From positions 14,682,027-14,746,026 of the forward strand of contig CM060896.1 of the NCBI GenBank assembly GCA_030762935.1: DNA of 64,000 bases. Reading direction: 5' to 3'. This document shows positions 11,560 through 22,652 of the stretch, in pieces; positions within the stretch are counted from its first letter, which is position 1, and each line of letters opens with the position of its first letter. A program made the translations under genes and the position numbers. This stretch comes from Hymenopus coronatus (lineage: Eukaryota; Arthropoda; Insecta; Mantodea; Hymenopodidae). A model generated the notes under the pieces. That model saw nothing but the letters and a program-made list of their open reading frames with translations. It was not told the origin of the DNA and made no database searches.

Positions 11560-11759
11560 TTGGACATGGAGCGAGCATTGCTTGAAGGAGAGTGGCAGGC
11601 TCAGAGGGAAAAACTGTTACAAGAAGAGGAGCGTCTCTCTGCCTTGAGGGAGAAGGTTGCTGGACTCGACCTAGAAATGGAGGAGCAGCATTGCCAGGAG
11701 CAGCAGCGTCAAAATGAGGCCAAATGGAGGCTTGAGAGAGCAGAGCGGGAAGTTTACAG
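11560..11759 (+). CDS. PHLDB: PHLDB/LL5 exon 4 of window (conserved ERALLEGE coiled coil)
   Basis: 200 nt. Acceptor TGTCTTTTAG ends at 11559 and donor GTAAAT starts at 11760. The peptide opens LDMERALLEGEWQAQREKLL and continues as a Glu/Gln/Arg-rich coiled coil. ERALL(L/Q/E)GE followed by a charged helix is a hallmark of the LL5/PHLDB central coiled coil, where vertebrate LL5 proteins interact with partners such as CLASPs and ELKS; this is family knowledge and was not tested here. The exon ends with two bases (AG) of an Arg codon. It has higher GC content than the flanking introns, as expected for conserved coding sequence. Confidence 0.92.
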
Positions 11760-11814
11760 GTAAATGTTTCAACATTAATTAAGGCACATAAATACCATGC
11801 ATTCTTTTCTTTTT

Positions 11815-12600
11815 ATAGAAGTTTGAAAACAGTGTGTTATAATCATTTAAACAACGAGTTGATTAATTACACTAAACAACAAATTGCAAATAAAAATGGT
11901 ATCCCAAGATCCCTAGTAGATAAAAAAATAAAACTGGCCAAAAAGAAGAAATCCTAAAAGAAACAGCCACTCTCTCAGCAATAAAGCAGAAGATGAGCTT
12001 CAAGAAATTCACATACCACCCATGGGCAATTGACAAATTTAAAAAAAAAATTCAAAGAATACAACATTCAGCTAGCACCAGTAAACCATCACAGCATACA
12101 AAATGAATTAGGCTCAAATATCAAGGCATCATCCTAGCAAACAAAAAATTGGGCATATACAAATGGAATGCAAAGATTATAATCAGATTTATATTGGAGA
12201 AACAAAAATAAGATCTAAAGAACACTTCGGAAACATAAATAAAAAACAATTGGAAAAAGTAGTAGTTGCCACCCAGTTTTGGACAAAACACCACAATATA
12301 AATTCAGAACCAAAACTCTTAAAACACATAACAGGAAAAAAAGAACAGGCCACTTGGGAATACATCTTCATCTTAAAAAATAGAAACATGTTTTTCAATT
12401 TTGACGTTCCGCAGAAGGAGCCACCACTAGAAGAGACAGCACTTACAACATTGCCAGCTTCACCTCAAGGAATTAGACAATGTCTTGTTGAAAATGAAGG
12501 AAACTAGTCCTTCGAAACATGTTCCGGCAAAAGTCCCAAGTAAGTGTTGTTTAGTGTAATTAGTCGACATACATTCTGTTTATAGCCAGCGATAGATGGC
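11815..12600 (+). mobile_element. Penelope-like fragment P2 (GIY-YIG end)
   Basis: The frame from about 12163 reads CKDYNQIYIGETKIRSKEHF, then VVVATQFWTKHHNIN, ATWEYIFILKNRN and FFNFDVPQ. This is the YIG half of the PLE GIY-YIG domain plus the conserved C-terminal region. Weaker PLE-like frames with stops precede it (about 11900-12160). Left end 11815-11885 is the inverse of the PLE 3' end at 45645-45725, and about 20 bp of it (GTTGTTTAGTGTAATTA) recur inverted at 12548-12564. Confidence 0.82.
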
Positions 12601-12639
12601 ATTTCTACATAGTTCACTTTCAGTAGAGTGGCTGTTCAT

Positions 12640-14204
12640 TGTATTTTTCTGCAGTGCACCAGTAGTGAACAACCTGCTCATGGCTGTGTTTATCAGATTC
12701 AGCTGGCCATTGTATTTTTCTGCAGCACACCAGTAGTGAACAACCTACTCAAGGCTGTGTTTATCAGATTCAGCTGGCCATTGTATTTTTCTGCAGCGCA
12801 CCAGTAGTGAACAAGCTGCTCAAGGTTGTGTTTATCAGATTCAGCTGGCCATTGTATTTTTCTGCAGCACACCAGTAGTGAACAACCTACTCAAGGCTGT
12901 GTTTATCAGATTCAGCTGGCCATTGTATTTTTCTGCAGTGCACCAGTAGTGAACAACCTACTCAAGGCTGTGTTTATCAGATTCAGCTGGCCATTGTATT
13001 TTTCTGCAGCACACCAGTAGTGAACAACCTACTCAAGGCTGTGTTTATCAGATTCAGCTGGCCATTGTATTTTTCTGCAGCACACCAGTAGTGAACAACC
13101 TACTCAAGGCTGTGTTTATCAGATTCAGCTGGCCATTGTATTTTTCTGCAGTGCACCAGTAGTGAACAACCTGCTCAAGGCTGTGTTTATCAGATTCAGC
13201 TGGCCATTGTATTTTTCTGCAGCGCACCAGTAGTGAACAAGCTGCTCAAGGCTGTGTTTATTAGATTCAGGTGACCATTATATTTTTCTGCAGCGCACCA
13301 GTAGTGAACAAGCTGCTCAAGGCTGTGTTTATCAGATTCAGCTGGCCATTGTATTTTTCTGCAGCGCACCAGTAGTGAACAACCTGCTCAAGGCTGTGTT
13401 TATCAGATTCAGGTGACCATTGTATTTTTCTGCAGCGCACTAGTAGTGAACAAGCTGCTCAAGGCTGTGTTTATCAGATTCAGGTGACCATTATATTTTT
13501 CTGCAGCGCACCAGTAGTGAACAAGCTGCTCAAGGCTATGTTTATCAGATTCAGCTGGCCATTGTATTTTTCTGCAGCGCACCAGTAGTGAACAACCTGC
13601 TCAAGGCTGTGTTTATCAGATTCAGGTGACCATTGTATTTTTCTGCAGCGCACTAGTAGTGAACAACCTGCTCAAGGCTGTGTTTATCAGATTCAGCTGG
13701 CCATTGTATTTTTCTGCAGTGCACTAGTTGTGAACAAGCTGCTCAAGGCTGTGTTTATCAGATTCAGCTGGCTATTGTATTTTTCTGCAGTGCACCAGTA
13801 GTGAACAAACTGCTCAAGGCTGTGTTTATTAGATTCAGCTGGCCATTGTATTTTTCTGCAGTGCACCAGTAGTGAACAAACTGCTCAAGGCTGTGTTTAT
13901 CAGATTCAGCTGGCCATTGTATTTTTCTGCAGCGCACTAGTAGTGAACAAGCTGCTCAAGGCTGTGTTTATTAGATTCAGCTGGCCATTGTATTTTTCTG
14001 CAGCGCACTAGTAGTGAACAAGCTGCTCAAGGCTGTGTTTATCAGATTCAGCTGGCCATTGTATTTTTCTGCAGCGCACTAGTAGTGAACAAGCTGCTCA
14101 AGGCTGTGTTTATTAGATTCAGGTGACCATTGTATTTTTCTGCAGCGCACTAGTAGTGAACAACCTGCTCAAGGCTGTGTTTATCAGATTCAGCTGGCCA
14201 TTGT
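12640..14204 (+). repeat. 71-bp minisatellite, about 22 units
   Basis: The AGTAGTGAACAA motif recurs every 71 bp (12661, 12732, 12803, 12874 and on) to about 14155. Each unit contains TTTTTCTGCAG, a PstI site and a good 3' splice-site look-alike. Variants are regional: CAGCACACC...CCTACTC units cluster early, CGCACTAG units cluster late, and AGGTGACC replaces AGCTGGCC in several late units. The final unit runs straight into GTAAGT at 14203. Confidence 0.97.
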
Positions 14205-15039
14205 AAGTCTCATCCAAGATATTTGTGTTGTGTGTACATTACATTAGATTATTCTTATAAGTCCACTGAAATGCCTACCAAAAATATCACAGTTGAACAA
14301 AAAATTTAATGCTTAATATATATTAAACACATTGAAGCCCAAGCCCAAATATAACTCGGGCCATGTGAAATGTTCATGCGGCCCATGCCGTACATAGTTC
14401 GAGCAGGTATTTCTAACACTTTTAATGCAATTCCACAACCTTAACTCGGTTTTGGGCTATGTGCAATGAACATACATCAGCTATTGTTTAGTTGTCTGAT
14501 TTGTGCTGCCATTTGCCCTTGCTTTAGTCTACTATTAGGACATTTAGGAGATTTAGTCATATTGGCTGCTCTCGGGTAGTCTGCCATTTTCCTTGAAGGT
14601 GTGATCTGTTTGTTACGTTTTGTGTTCTTAAATGTTAAAATGCTGCATTTTCCTCAATTTCTGTGAACTGGAGCAGAAATTCAATACACAAATGAAGGTC
14701 TGGAAAATTCTGATTCCGAGGGAGAGTTTTTCGAACTTTCAATAAATATAGTGTAAACAGCTTTACAGCAGATTTTTTCAAACTCATATTTGATACTTGT
14801 TGTAAATTTAAAATAAAATATTAATACAGAAGTTATGACTATTTTCTTACTTGTTGAGAAATCCTTGAATACCATACTTTTAGATTGTCCCAATACTTCT
14901 TGGCAGATTTGATTGATGCACTGTAAATATAAACTCAAAGTAGGCATAAAAATCCTGAGTTTCTTGGCGCTCCAACTAAAGAAATGCCTGGGCTTCAATG
15001 TGTTAACTGTCTGTTTAATGAGATTAAGACAATGGGAAC
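14205..15039. other. Intron, nothing recognised
   Basis: AT-rich. A 105-codon minus open frame at 14681-14998 has no family resemblance. Around 14320-14480 are short phrases resembling unclassified repeat DNA. Confidence 0.5.
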
Positions 15040-15310
15040 ACTAAACCTAAGAAGCAAAGAGAAATATTCCAACAGAGGAAAAAATTGATGAAATTGTTGC
15101 ATTATTTGAATGCTCTCCAAAGAAGGGTCTAAGATGTGTTGCACAGAAGTGGGTGTTTCAGAACATCTGCTAAACTGCTGCTAAACTTTTAAAACTGAAA
15201 CCGTACAAAGTGATTATTGTTACTGAATTACAACCTTATGAGGACCAGGAATGCCAGGATGGATACCACTTTAAGATAGTTTTTAGTACTTAAATGTTTA
15301 AAGACGCTTT
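15040..15310 (+). pseudogene. Tc1/mariner-like transposase relic, HTH region
   Basis: Frames read EEKIDEIVALFECSPKKGLR, CVAQKWVF, then KLLKLKPYKVIIVTELQPYE. This resembles the helix-turn-helix region of an insect Tc1/mariner-type transposase, where a block such as SPxKSxRR...LKLKPYK is common. Stops and shifts break it and no catalytic domain follows. Confidence 0.6.
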
Positions 15311-16043
15311 TGACAGTGTTGTGATTAACATTTATGGAGGAGTTGAGTTGGTTTATAACACTAAACATCCATTCTACCTTTTAGATGGAAAAATGTTTGA
15401 GATTTTGATTTTCTTAAAAATAGCTCATTAAAAATATGCCTATGAAGTGGTGTTTCTTTGCTTTAATGTGTGTGTTTTTTTTTTTTTTTTTGTTTTTTTT
15501 TGCAGTGCCAAAAGCTTTTCAACATATATGATAAGAGATAATATCCCTTTATATAAGGGAGACCATAAAGGTTCAGCTTATGTATGAATCTATTTTAAAT
15601 CTATTAAATATAATTTGTTTAACAATATTAAAAAATAAAAACAAATTCTAAATAATATTAAATCTCCAAATATTTCTTTAATATTAAAAATTATAATTTT
15701 TAAATGTTATAAATTCCTCGTTTTCTCATTTTAAAACTTTTTTTTATTTTCTTTTTAACATTTGAAGTATTGCACAGCTACTGATGTATTTATATTTATT
15801 TTATTAATTTAATTTAACCATAATATTTTTAAAAATGTTAATTGTATAGTTATACTTTGTCTACATGGCAGCCCTCAACTGAGGAAAGTAATTAATAAAA
15901 TTATACTCTAAACTTCATATAATTACAAAATGATTGTGGTTTGCTGGATGAGGGAAATATAAGGAAAATATGGTTTGGAAACAAACTAAAATAATGGTAG
16001 AAATGTTGGTGTCAAGTACACATGATGTTATTTTGTTACCCAG
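15311..16043. other. Intron, very AT-rich, with poly-T
   Basis: Contains a T-rich tract at 15475-15503 and long A/T stretches at 15600-15850. No gene or repeat family was identified. Confidence 0.6.
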
Positions 16044-16146
16044 GTTGGAACAGGAATTATCTGCTTACTCAGGAAACCCAGACAAGCAGAGGGATCTCTC
16101 AGAGTCACTAAAGCAGCAACTGGAATTGCTTGAAGCAGAACGCAAG
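16044..16146 (+). CDS. PHLDB: PHLDB/LL5 exon 5 of window, with a GC splice donor
   Basis: 103 nt. The acceptor is TTTGTTACCCAG ending at 16043. The first base completes an Arg codon, then 34 codons run through LEQELSAYSG to LLEAERK. The donor reads AAG|GCAAGT, so it is GC rather than GT. The next exon starts AFEDLEF, and the joined ERKAFEDLEF matches the vertebrate PHLDB block ERKxFEDLEF, so this junction is right. Using the nearby GT (GCAA|GTGAAA, 16151) would put the next exon out of frame and meet a stop at once. Everything except position +2 of the donor fits the consensus, as is typical of GC-AG introns. Confidence 0.9.
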
Positions 16147-16291
16147 GCAAGTGAAAATTAAGTACCACAAATAAGCTCCAAAGTGACTGCTTAAACTTGT
16201 AATAGAGTAATTCACATAAATATTTTATTTGGTCCATAAAATGGTGCAATGATGTCTGAATGAAATGTTATTTTCACTTCCATTTATGCAG

Positions 16292-16516
16292 GCATTTGAG
16301 GATTTGGAGTTCAAGCAGCTCGAAGAGGAAGCTGGATGGTTGGCCGGGAGGGAAGAATTGCAACGGGAACTTGTGGAACTGACTGCTAGAGTTGAAGTTC
16401 GTAACATGAGACTCAGTGAGCTGGAACATCAGCAAGGGGAGGCAGCAAGAGTTGCTCAAGAGGAGAACCGGTCCATGCAACGCCAGCTCATCACTTACCT
16501 TCATCGGCTAGAAGAG
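16292..16516 (+). CDS. PHLDB: PHLDB/LL5 exon 6 of window (FEDLEF block and coiled coil)
   Basis: 225 nt, 75 codons, phase 0 to 0. Acceptor CATTTATGCAG ends at 16291 and donor GTCAGA starts at 16517. It begins AFEDLEFKQLEEEA, equivalent to the conserved FEDLEFQQLERE segment of PHLDB1/2 and the strongest family signature in the window. The rest is a long coiled coil (REELQRELVELTARV, MRLSELEHQQGEAARV, MQRQLITYLHRLEE) that lines up in order with the helical stretch after FEDLEF in LL5 proteins. The intron before it is only 145 bp, the shortest in the gene here and free of recognisable mobile DNA. Confidence 0.95.
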
Positions 16517-16620
16517 GTCAGAACAAAACTCTATCTTAATGTGTAAGCTTTGACAAATGATACAGTGAAATGTCATTTATGCATTTCATATTTATACATT
16601 TTCCACATTTATACATTTTT

Positions 16621-17463
16621 ACTTTCTCATCACATACTATGTACATAGTGTATAGAGAAGGCATTGTAATGCACCCAAAAATTCGATACCAAGATTTTAC
16701 CGGAAATACATGTTTTAGGTCCACCGAATCCAAAAAAAGCATTTTTAGAAAACAGACTGTGTGTGTGTGCATGCGTGCATAGGACAAAACCAAAAAGACT
16801 GTTATTAAGTTTGGTATGTTCCAAGAATGTGACACAAAGATTTTGAGAAAAATCCCCCCACCCCAAACTACCCTTTACATGGAACTTTTTTTCGAAAATT
16901 TTGATTTTTTAAAAAATGGCTCTTAACAATTTTTATTAAAATATCATATATTAAAGATATTTGCATCCCAAATAAAATATATATCTTGAATTTTCTGGGA
17001 ATAGCCTTTAAAGTCCTCTTCATTCTGGATGATTTTTATTGAATTTTGCATAACTAGAAAATCGTAAGAGATAGACAAAAACTTACCACACAAAAAATGT
17101 AGATCACAATAAAACACACAATTTATATCACGTACGTTTTTCGAGAAGTTGGCTGTTTTTAAGATATTCCTTGTTATTGATTTCAGTTTTAAAATACTTA
17201 AACATTTCTCATAGAGGAACTTGTCAACACTTAGCCATGCAAAGAAATGGATTTCAATCCCATAGCAACCACTTTTAAAACATTTGACTGTCGGTTTAGC
17301 CTATTGTATCCCCCTTACTCCTTTCTACTTATAAAGGAACTAAGTAATAAGACCACTTCTCTTAATGTTTTAGCATTAAATAGATAAAAGAATAAGCTTA
17401 TTAAACAATAATTTGTTACAGATATGCAGAGAAAGTCATGTGAATGGGGCACATCAGATTTTT
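16621..17463 (+). mobile_element. Helentron-like repeat, full length
   Basis: Starts ACTTTCTCATCACATACTAT with the palindromic CATACTATGTACATAGTGTA, has a short TG core (16760-16775), and ends AGAGAAAGTCATGTGAATGG plus hairpin and T run. It begins about 104 bp after exon 6. Confidence 0.85.
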
Positions 17464-17944
17464 GTTGAAGTCCTGTCTGAGTTCCTATATTTATTAACTT
17501 ATTGCAAAATTTTATTTAATTTATATATTTTTTCTTATGCATTTTTTAACTAATATAATCAAATATGAAACATTGTTTATAGTTTAGGGCTGATTTCAGT
17601 TTGAGCTTAAGCCAATACTTGAAATAAATGATGCTTTACAAGTTTCACAATCGGATAAACACATAGTCTTCTTTGAGTGAACAATTCCACAGAATTGAGA
17701 ACTTAATAAGGCTTTTGCATGAATTATCATTGTTTATGTTGCTCCTCAAATGTATTTTTGTTGGTTATCCAGCAAATGGTAAAAAAATCAGCAAATGTAG
17801 GAAAAAATTGCAAAACAAAGAATGCTGTGAGACAACTGTGACAACTCTGCATAATGTAAATTCTGAGATATTGGAAAAATGTCAAGAAAAGCATTTTTCT
17901 GATGAGAGGTTTTTTTTGGTTGAAATATGTGACACATTAGTAAT
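17464..17944. other. Intron, unclassified
   Basis: An open frame of 91 codons at 17673-17948 runs into the LINE that follows and may include more of its decayed ORF, but no motif is clear before 17950. Confidence 0.4.
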
Positions 17945-19812
17945 CTAAAAAATCAAATTCTTTGCCTAGTAACTGGAGCTGTTAAAACTACCCCAGTACT
18001 TGTTCTACAAATTTATACGAAAGAATCTGATGTGTTCCATTCCTATGACTTTCTCTACATCTCTGCTACAGATTATTGTTAAAAAGCTTTATGCTTCTAT
18101 TTACTTCATGTTAATCGAGAAAAAATTAGCAGAAATAGTCTTTTTATTTGCTTCCTTGTAAATAGAAGCAATATAAGAGGGTACCATAAGTTAAAGTGAT
18201 AGTCAAAAGGGTTGCTATGTGACTGAAGTTCCTTTGTTTGTATGGAAAGGAGTTGACAAATTCCTGTATGAGAAAAGTATAAGTTTTTCAAAGCTGAAAC
18301 CAAAAACAAGGAATATGTCAAAAATGATCAACTCCACGAAAAAAATGTGTATAACATAAATCGTGTGTTTAAACATGCTCTATTTTTTTTTGTGTGGTAA
18401 GTTTTTGTCTATTTTTTGTGGTTTAACATTTATGCAAAATTCCGTAAAATTCATCCAGAATAAAGTAGTCTTCAGAGGCTATTCCCAGAAAATTCAAGAT
18501 ATACATTTTATTTGTCTTTAAAATATGATATTTTAATCAAAATCCTTTAAGAGCTATTTTTGAGAAAATCAAAATTTTCAAAAAAAGTTCCATGTAAAGG
18601 GTAGTTGGGGTGAAGGGATTTTCTCATAATCTTCATGTCGCATCCCTGGAAGATACTAAATTGAAATACCAAGTTTGGTATTTTACCGACTTTTCGTTTT
18701 TGAGTTATTGTGTTCACACACACAGACACAGACACACATGGACCTTTTTGTGAAAATGCTTTTTTTGAATACAGGGGTCCCTAAAACATATATTTCCAGT
18801 GAAATCTCAGCATCAAATTTTTGGCTGGAGTGCAACACCTTCTCTATACACTATGTGCATAGTACTTGAATAGAAAGTAACAATTAATCAGACTACCTTA
18901 AAATGACTGGGAAAAAAGAAAACCACAAGTAAACCTAAAAACTCAACAAAGTTTCCTTACTAAAGTCAAAGAAATCAAACATATATTAAAACTTCCTTAC
19001 TTAAAAGAAAACATACAAACAAATTCAAATTAAATATTAACCCGTTAGAACTATTTGATAGTGAATACTATCTACACTTAGCTGAAGAATTTACAAAATC
19101 TGAAACCGCTTCTTAAGTTCTGAAACAAATGACACTAGAAATAATAAATTTAAGATACCCTACCAATGAATGGCTACATATTTATACTGACAGTTCTAGC
19201 TTACCAAATAACAGTGGCAATATGCCCTCTCTTCTCTTTCTACAAAAGATTTCGTTTAAATACCACAACTTTTAATGGAGAGATTTTGGCAATACTTCAG
19301 AGCTTAGAAAACTACTACATCATATAAATAAATTTAAAAAAGTTGTACTATTATCTGACTCTAAAGCAGTTATTATATCCATAACATCTGATGTAACACC
19401 TAATAACCCAAATATTACAGACTGCTGCAAAATCATAAAACAACCAATTGTTTTAAATAAAAGTTTAATACTTCAATGGATACCAGCATATTGCGGAATG
19501 CAGAGTAATGAAACAGCCTACTTTCTAGCCAAGAAAGTAAAATTACATCAAATTTTTCTGATCCAATAAGTTATCACTCTATCAAAAAAAAATCATTATA
19601 TCAACATATAATAAAAAAATTAAAAAGATAATCTATTACAAACAAAAGGAAAGCCATGGGAAAATTTATGTAATAACATGACCAGAATCACTGCTTTACC
19701 AAGAAAATTCTCTGTAGCAACTTTTAGACTCCTAACAGGCCATGACTGTCTCAATGAACATTTATTCAAGACTGGCATAGTGAGATCTCCTCTGTGTATG
19801 TATGGATGTGTT
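17945..19812 (+). pseudogene. LINE-A (RNase H type) copy, split by a Helentron-like repeat
   Basis: The first piece (17945-18022) reads NQILCLVTGAVKTTPVLVLQ, matching the minus-strand copy at 47230-47320. After the inserted repeat the second piece (18880-19812) continues with LRYPTNEWLHIYTDSSSLPN (RNase H start), LLSDSKAVIISITSD and LILQWIPAYCGMQSNE (RNase H active-site blocks), then the C-terminal region. Stops and frameshifts are frequent, and the Gly of TDGS is Ser here. About 60-70 bp of LINE sequence present at 47 kb are missing at the insertion point. Confidence 0.85.
18023..18879 (-). mobile_element. Helentron-like repeat, full length, inside LINE-A
   Basis: Minus orientation: begins AATCTGATGTGTTCCATTCC (hairpin end) and ends with the diverged 5' palindrome CTATGTGCATAG...GAAAGT. 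The core is CACACAGACACAGACACACA (18716-18735). LINE-A sequence lies on both sides, so this is an insertion into the LINE. Confidence 0.87.
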
Positions 19813-19837
19813 GGTATTATAGCAAAGTAACACAAAA

Positions 19838-20110
19838 TGTTTGTGTTACAAAAACCGACTCAAATTCTTTTATTTTTTATTTAATCACATCACTGTCACA
19901 AGCTTCTATGCATATTTGCAAGTTTTGAACTTATTTATAGTTTTTCCAGACCGGTTTCGAAGCTATGTGGGCATCATTGTCAATGGTTTCCAACTGAATT
20001 TCCACATGGTGTTCTATGTTGAGGTGTGATGGTCCTTGGTGGCTGAGTGACAAACCTCCACAATATAAGAACAATTTTAATGAAAGGGTGTTTTGGAACA
20101 GTGATACGTA
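19838..20110 (-). mobile_element. Penelope-like terminal region P3
   Basis: Shares TTGTGTTACAAAA.CCGACTC and the ATGCATATTTGCAAGTTT block with P1 (inverse), and CCAGACCGGTTTCGAAGC plus TTTCCAACTGAATTTCCACA with P6 at 41468-41530. It contains no protein-coding part and is best read as an isolated PLE terminal region. Confidence 0.7.
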
Positions 20111-21126
20111 TGAATAGAATATTTTTGAGTTTCATTAAAATATTTCTTTTTTTTTGTTTACCAGTTGATTTTACGTTTAATTGTATAAAAATTTTTTTGG
20201 ATTATCATTACCAACTATTTATTTAATGAAACTCTCATGTGGAATTCTTCATTATTCTATATGTGAGAATGTTTTGGATGCATTTTACAATCTGTGTTAT
20301 CTAAAAATCTTAAAAATCTTAAAGACAGAATCTTAAAATTAAAAATGAAGTTGCTATCTTTGATATCTTTGGTATTTTTGATTCTTGGAAGTCAAAAAGT
20401 GCAGTATTGCATTGTTTACTCTCATTAAAAATATGTGATGCTTTCTCATGCTGCTCAAATGGACATATCTCCTCTTCAGTCAATGAAATCAAAGAAAATG
20501 TTCTTGGCAGATTGCTGTTTATTCCACATACATCCTGTTGTTATGTGCTCTTTGGTGTGCCTGTCTTTACCACAGCATGGTCTGGATTTATTTGTTACTC
20601 TCTCAGCCTTCAGGCAATAAGTCAGCATTTACTAACCATTTCCATGGATTTTAATGATGCTGTGAAGCAACATTTTTGATGCAACATATTATCGCAAGGA
20701 GTGTATGATGGAATTATCACAGCAAATGAAAGCAACAGCTCCCTCACAAGAAGTGTGACTAGCAGTTAGAAGAACTGACTCCACAGATATAAAGCACCGG
20801 TTTGGTTTAATTGTTTCTTCCACACTAACCTTGTGTAGAACAGGAGTTGGAAAAATTCAACGCCATAGCCAGGATTTAACCTCAGCAATACAAGTACCAG
20901 GTTCATGGACAGTGGGTTTAGAACTTTCTTTAAGAAATTGCTTCTTCTTATATGACCCTTATACTTTTCTGATGCAACATCCCATTCAATTTTCTGACAC
21001 AGTGAGGGATGTTTTGTTTTAAACATTTGTGTTTGATCTACATATTTTGTTTTATGGTATTATTGCTTTTCATTTCTGTGTTTTTGGACACAATCATAGC
21101 ATATGTATATGTGTTACAATCATATA
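20111..21126. other. Intron, mostly unclassified, with a SINE S2 fragment
   Basis: At 20836-20925 (minus strand) lies a piece of SINE S2: AAAATTCAACGCCATAGCCA and a box-B-like block, matching 36655-36690. The rest shows AT-rich unique sequence with short open frames and no motif. Confidence 0.5.
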
Positions 21127-21761
21127 CAGGATGTTAATGAAGTATTCCGAAATAATTTGTGAAATTGTGCACGTGACTGATATAAGTAATTTGAGATCTG
21201 CAATGCATGGTCCCCAGACAAACATAATGCAGCTACATAGCATTAAACTTGTGGGTATCAGGTGCTGATAAGTTGGTGTTAAAGCAAAGCAGGTTGAAAA
21301 AATGGCTTAGAATGTCTTTAAAACTGCTGCCCGAGTATAGAAATAGCAGTTTTTAGCAGTTCTTTACTAGCCTTCTCAAGATTTAATGTCACAAAAATCT
21401 GTAAAATCTCAAACTAATCACTTGACTGTGCGACACTGAGCATTCATTAACTACATTCTTGAGCTATGTAGCCTACTCTGGAGGTGTTTTTTCAACCGCT
21501 CTGGTGGTTTAATGTGTAACGCAGGAAACTACTATCCCAAAGATCATGGATTTGATTCCTATCATAGAGCAAATGTCTTTTATTTTTATTTTTTTCAATT
21601 CCGGACTAAGTGCCGTGATACATGGCATACTGGCATTTCAGAAACTTATAGCCGTTACTTTGATATTTCAATAAACCTCATAAGTCTCCTATCTCAAATT
21701 ACTTATTTAAGTAATCTACACATTCTGTGAAAATATTTCGGTATAGTTCATTAACACTCTG
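21127..21761 (+). mobile_element. MITE M1 with tRNA-like insert, TA target site
   Basis: Ends are inverted: CAGGATGTTAATGAAGTATT at the left and the complement of CAGAGTGTTAATGAACTATA at the right, each flanked by TA. About 85% similar by eye to M2 at 38370-39024 over its whole length. A tRNA-like segment at about 21498-21572 starts GCTCTGGTGG, ends ATAGAGCA and has a box B GGATTTGATTCC. No transposase frame; probably mobilised by a Tc1/mariner enzyme (inference from TA and length). Confidence 0.88.
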
Positions 21762-22534
21762 TATATACACATTTCTCTTTTATATCACTTTATAGAGAAG
21801 ACATGCTTGTTACATAGTGGCTGGTATACAGCAAAGATGCAGTTCTGATATTGATAGTTCATGTAGCACTATGCACAGTTATCATAACGGTTGTCGCAGA
21901 GAATCCACAATTTGTTACATACCTGTACAAGTACATTACCATATTTTTTCTGATATCTTCTTCACCTAGCCCTTTTCCTTGCTTAGGTATACTTTTGCAA
22001 CTATTTTTTTGTTCCTTAAGGCCCCTGTAAAATGTATAAACAAAGTTTTATTGCAAACAGATTCCAGCAATTACTAGCTACATGAGCCTGATTTATATGT
22101 AGGTATGTTCTCATCTTCAATGTCAGGAATTGAAGCTGGGAATAAAAGAAAGTTTTTGAATCCGGGGACAAAAAAATATTGTAAGCAATATTGTATGTTT
22201 CTATTTTGACTCAAACTTTCCCTTAAATTTATAAAATGAATGTTTAAGATGACAATTTTTTACTTTCCTTTTAAACAAAATAATAAATTAATGTCATCAA
22301 GTAACTTTTATAATGAATTTGTATAAGTGTACTAATGCTATAAAATTTTTGTTTTACATAAATTATATCCTTTAACAAGATTTTCATTTTTATGCAGGAA
22401 GATTTTGGCTATGTCTTATGGCTTATCAGTTGCACAAAACAGTGAGAATAAAGAGGCTTAAATTATTCAAAGAAAATTCATGCAAATATAAAAATACATT
22501 ATTTTAATACAAATCATAACCATTTTTGAGACAG
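21762..22534. other. Intron, nothing recognised
   Basis: AT-rich; no shared repeat noticed. Confidence 0.55.
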
Positions 22535-22651
22535 TCAAAAACTAAAAACTAAAAATTATCCATGTAAAGGATGGTTTAGAATGGGAGGATTTTCTTTATG
22601 TCACATTCTTGAAAGACTCTGATCCTAAATATATAACTGACTTTATATTTT
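22535..22651 (-). mobile_element. Helentron-like repeat, internal fragment
   Basis: Contains the inverse of the CATGTAAAGG...GGAGGATTTTCTT and CACATTCTTGAAAGA blocks. It abuts the next copy, which is in the opposite orientation. Confidence 0.6.
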
Positions 22652-22652
22652 T

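Noticed and set aside
12826..13020. Open frame within the 71-bp array as a gene
   Set aside because: It arises from repeat units in one frame and ends after about 2.7 units. No start context or homology.
12640..14204. CRISPR-like regular repeat array
   Set aside because: Units are tandem with no unique spacers, in a eukaryotic intron. It is a minisatellite.
16147..16152. GT donor at 16151 for exon 5
   Set aside because: It would add four bases and shift the next exon into an immediate stop, while the GC donor preserves the conserved ERKAFEDLEF junction.
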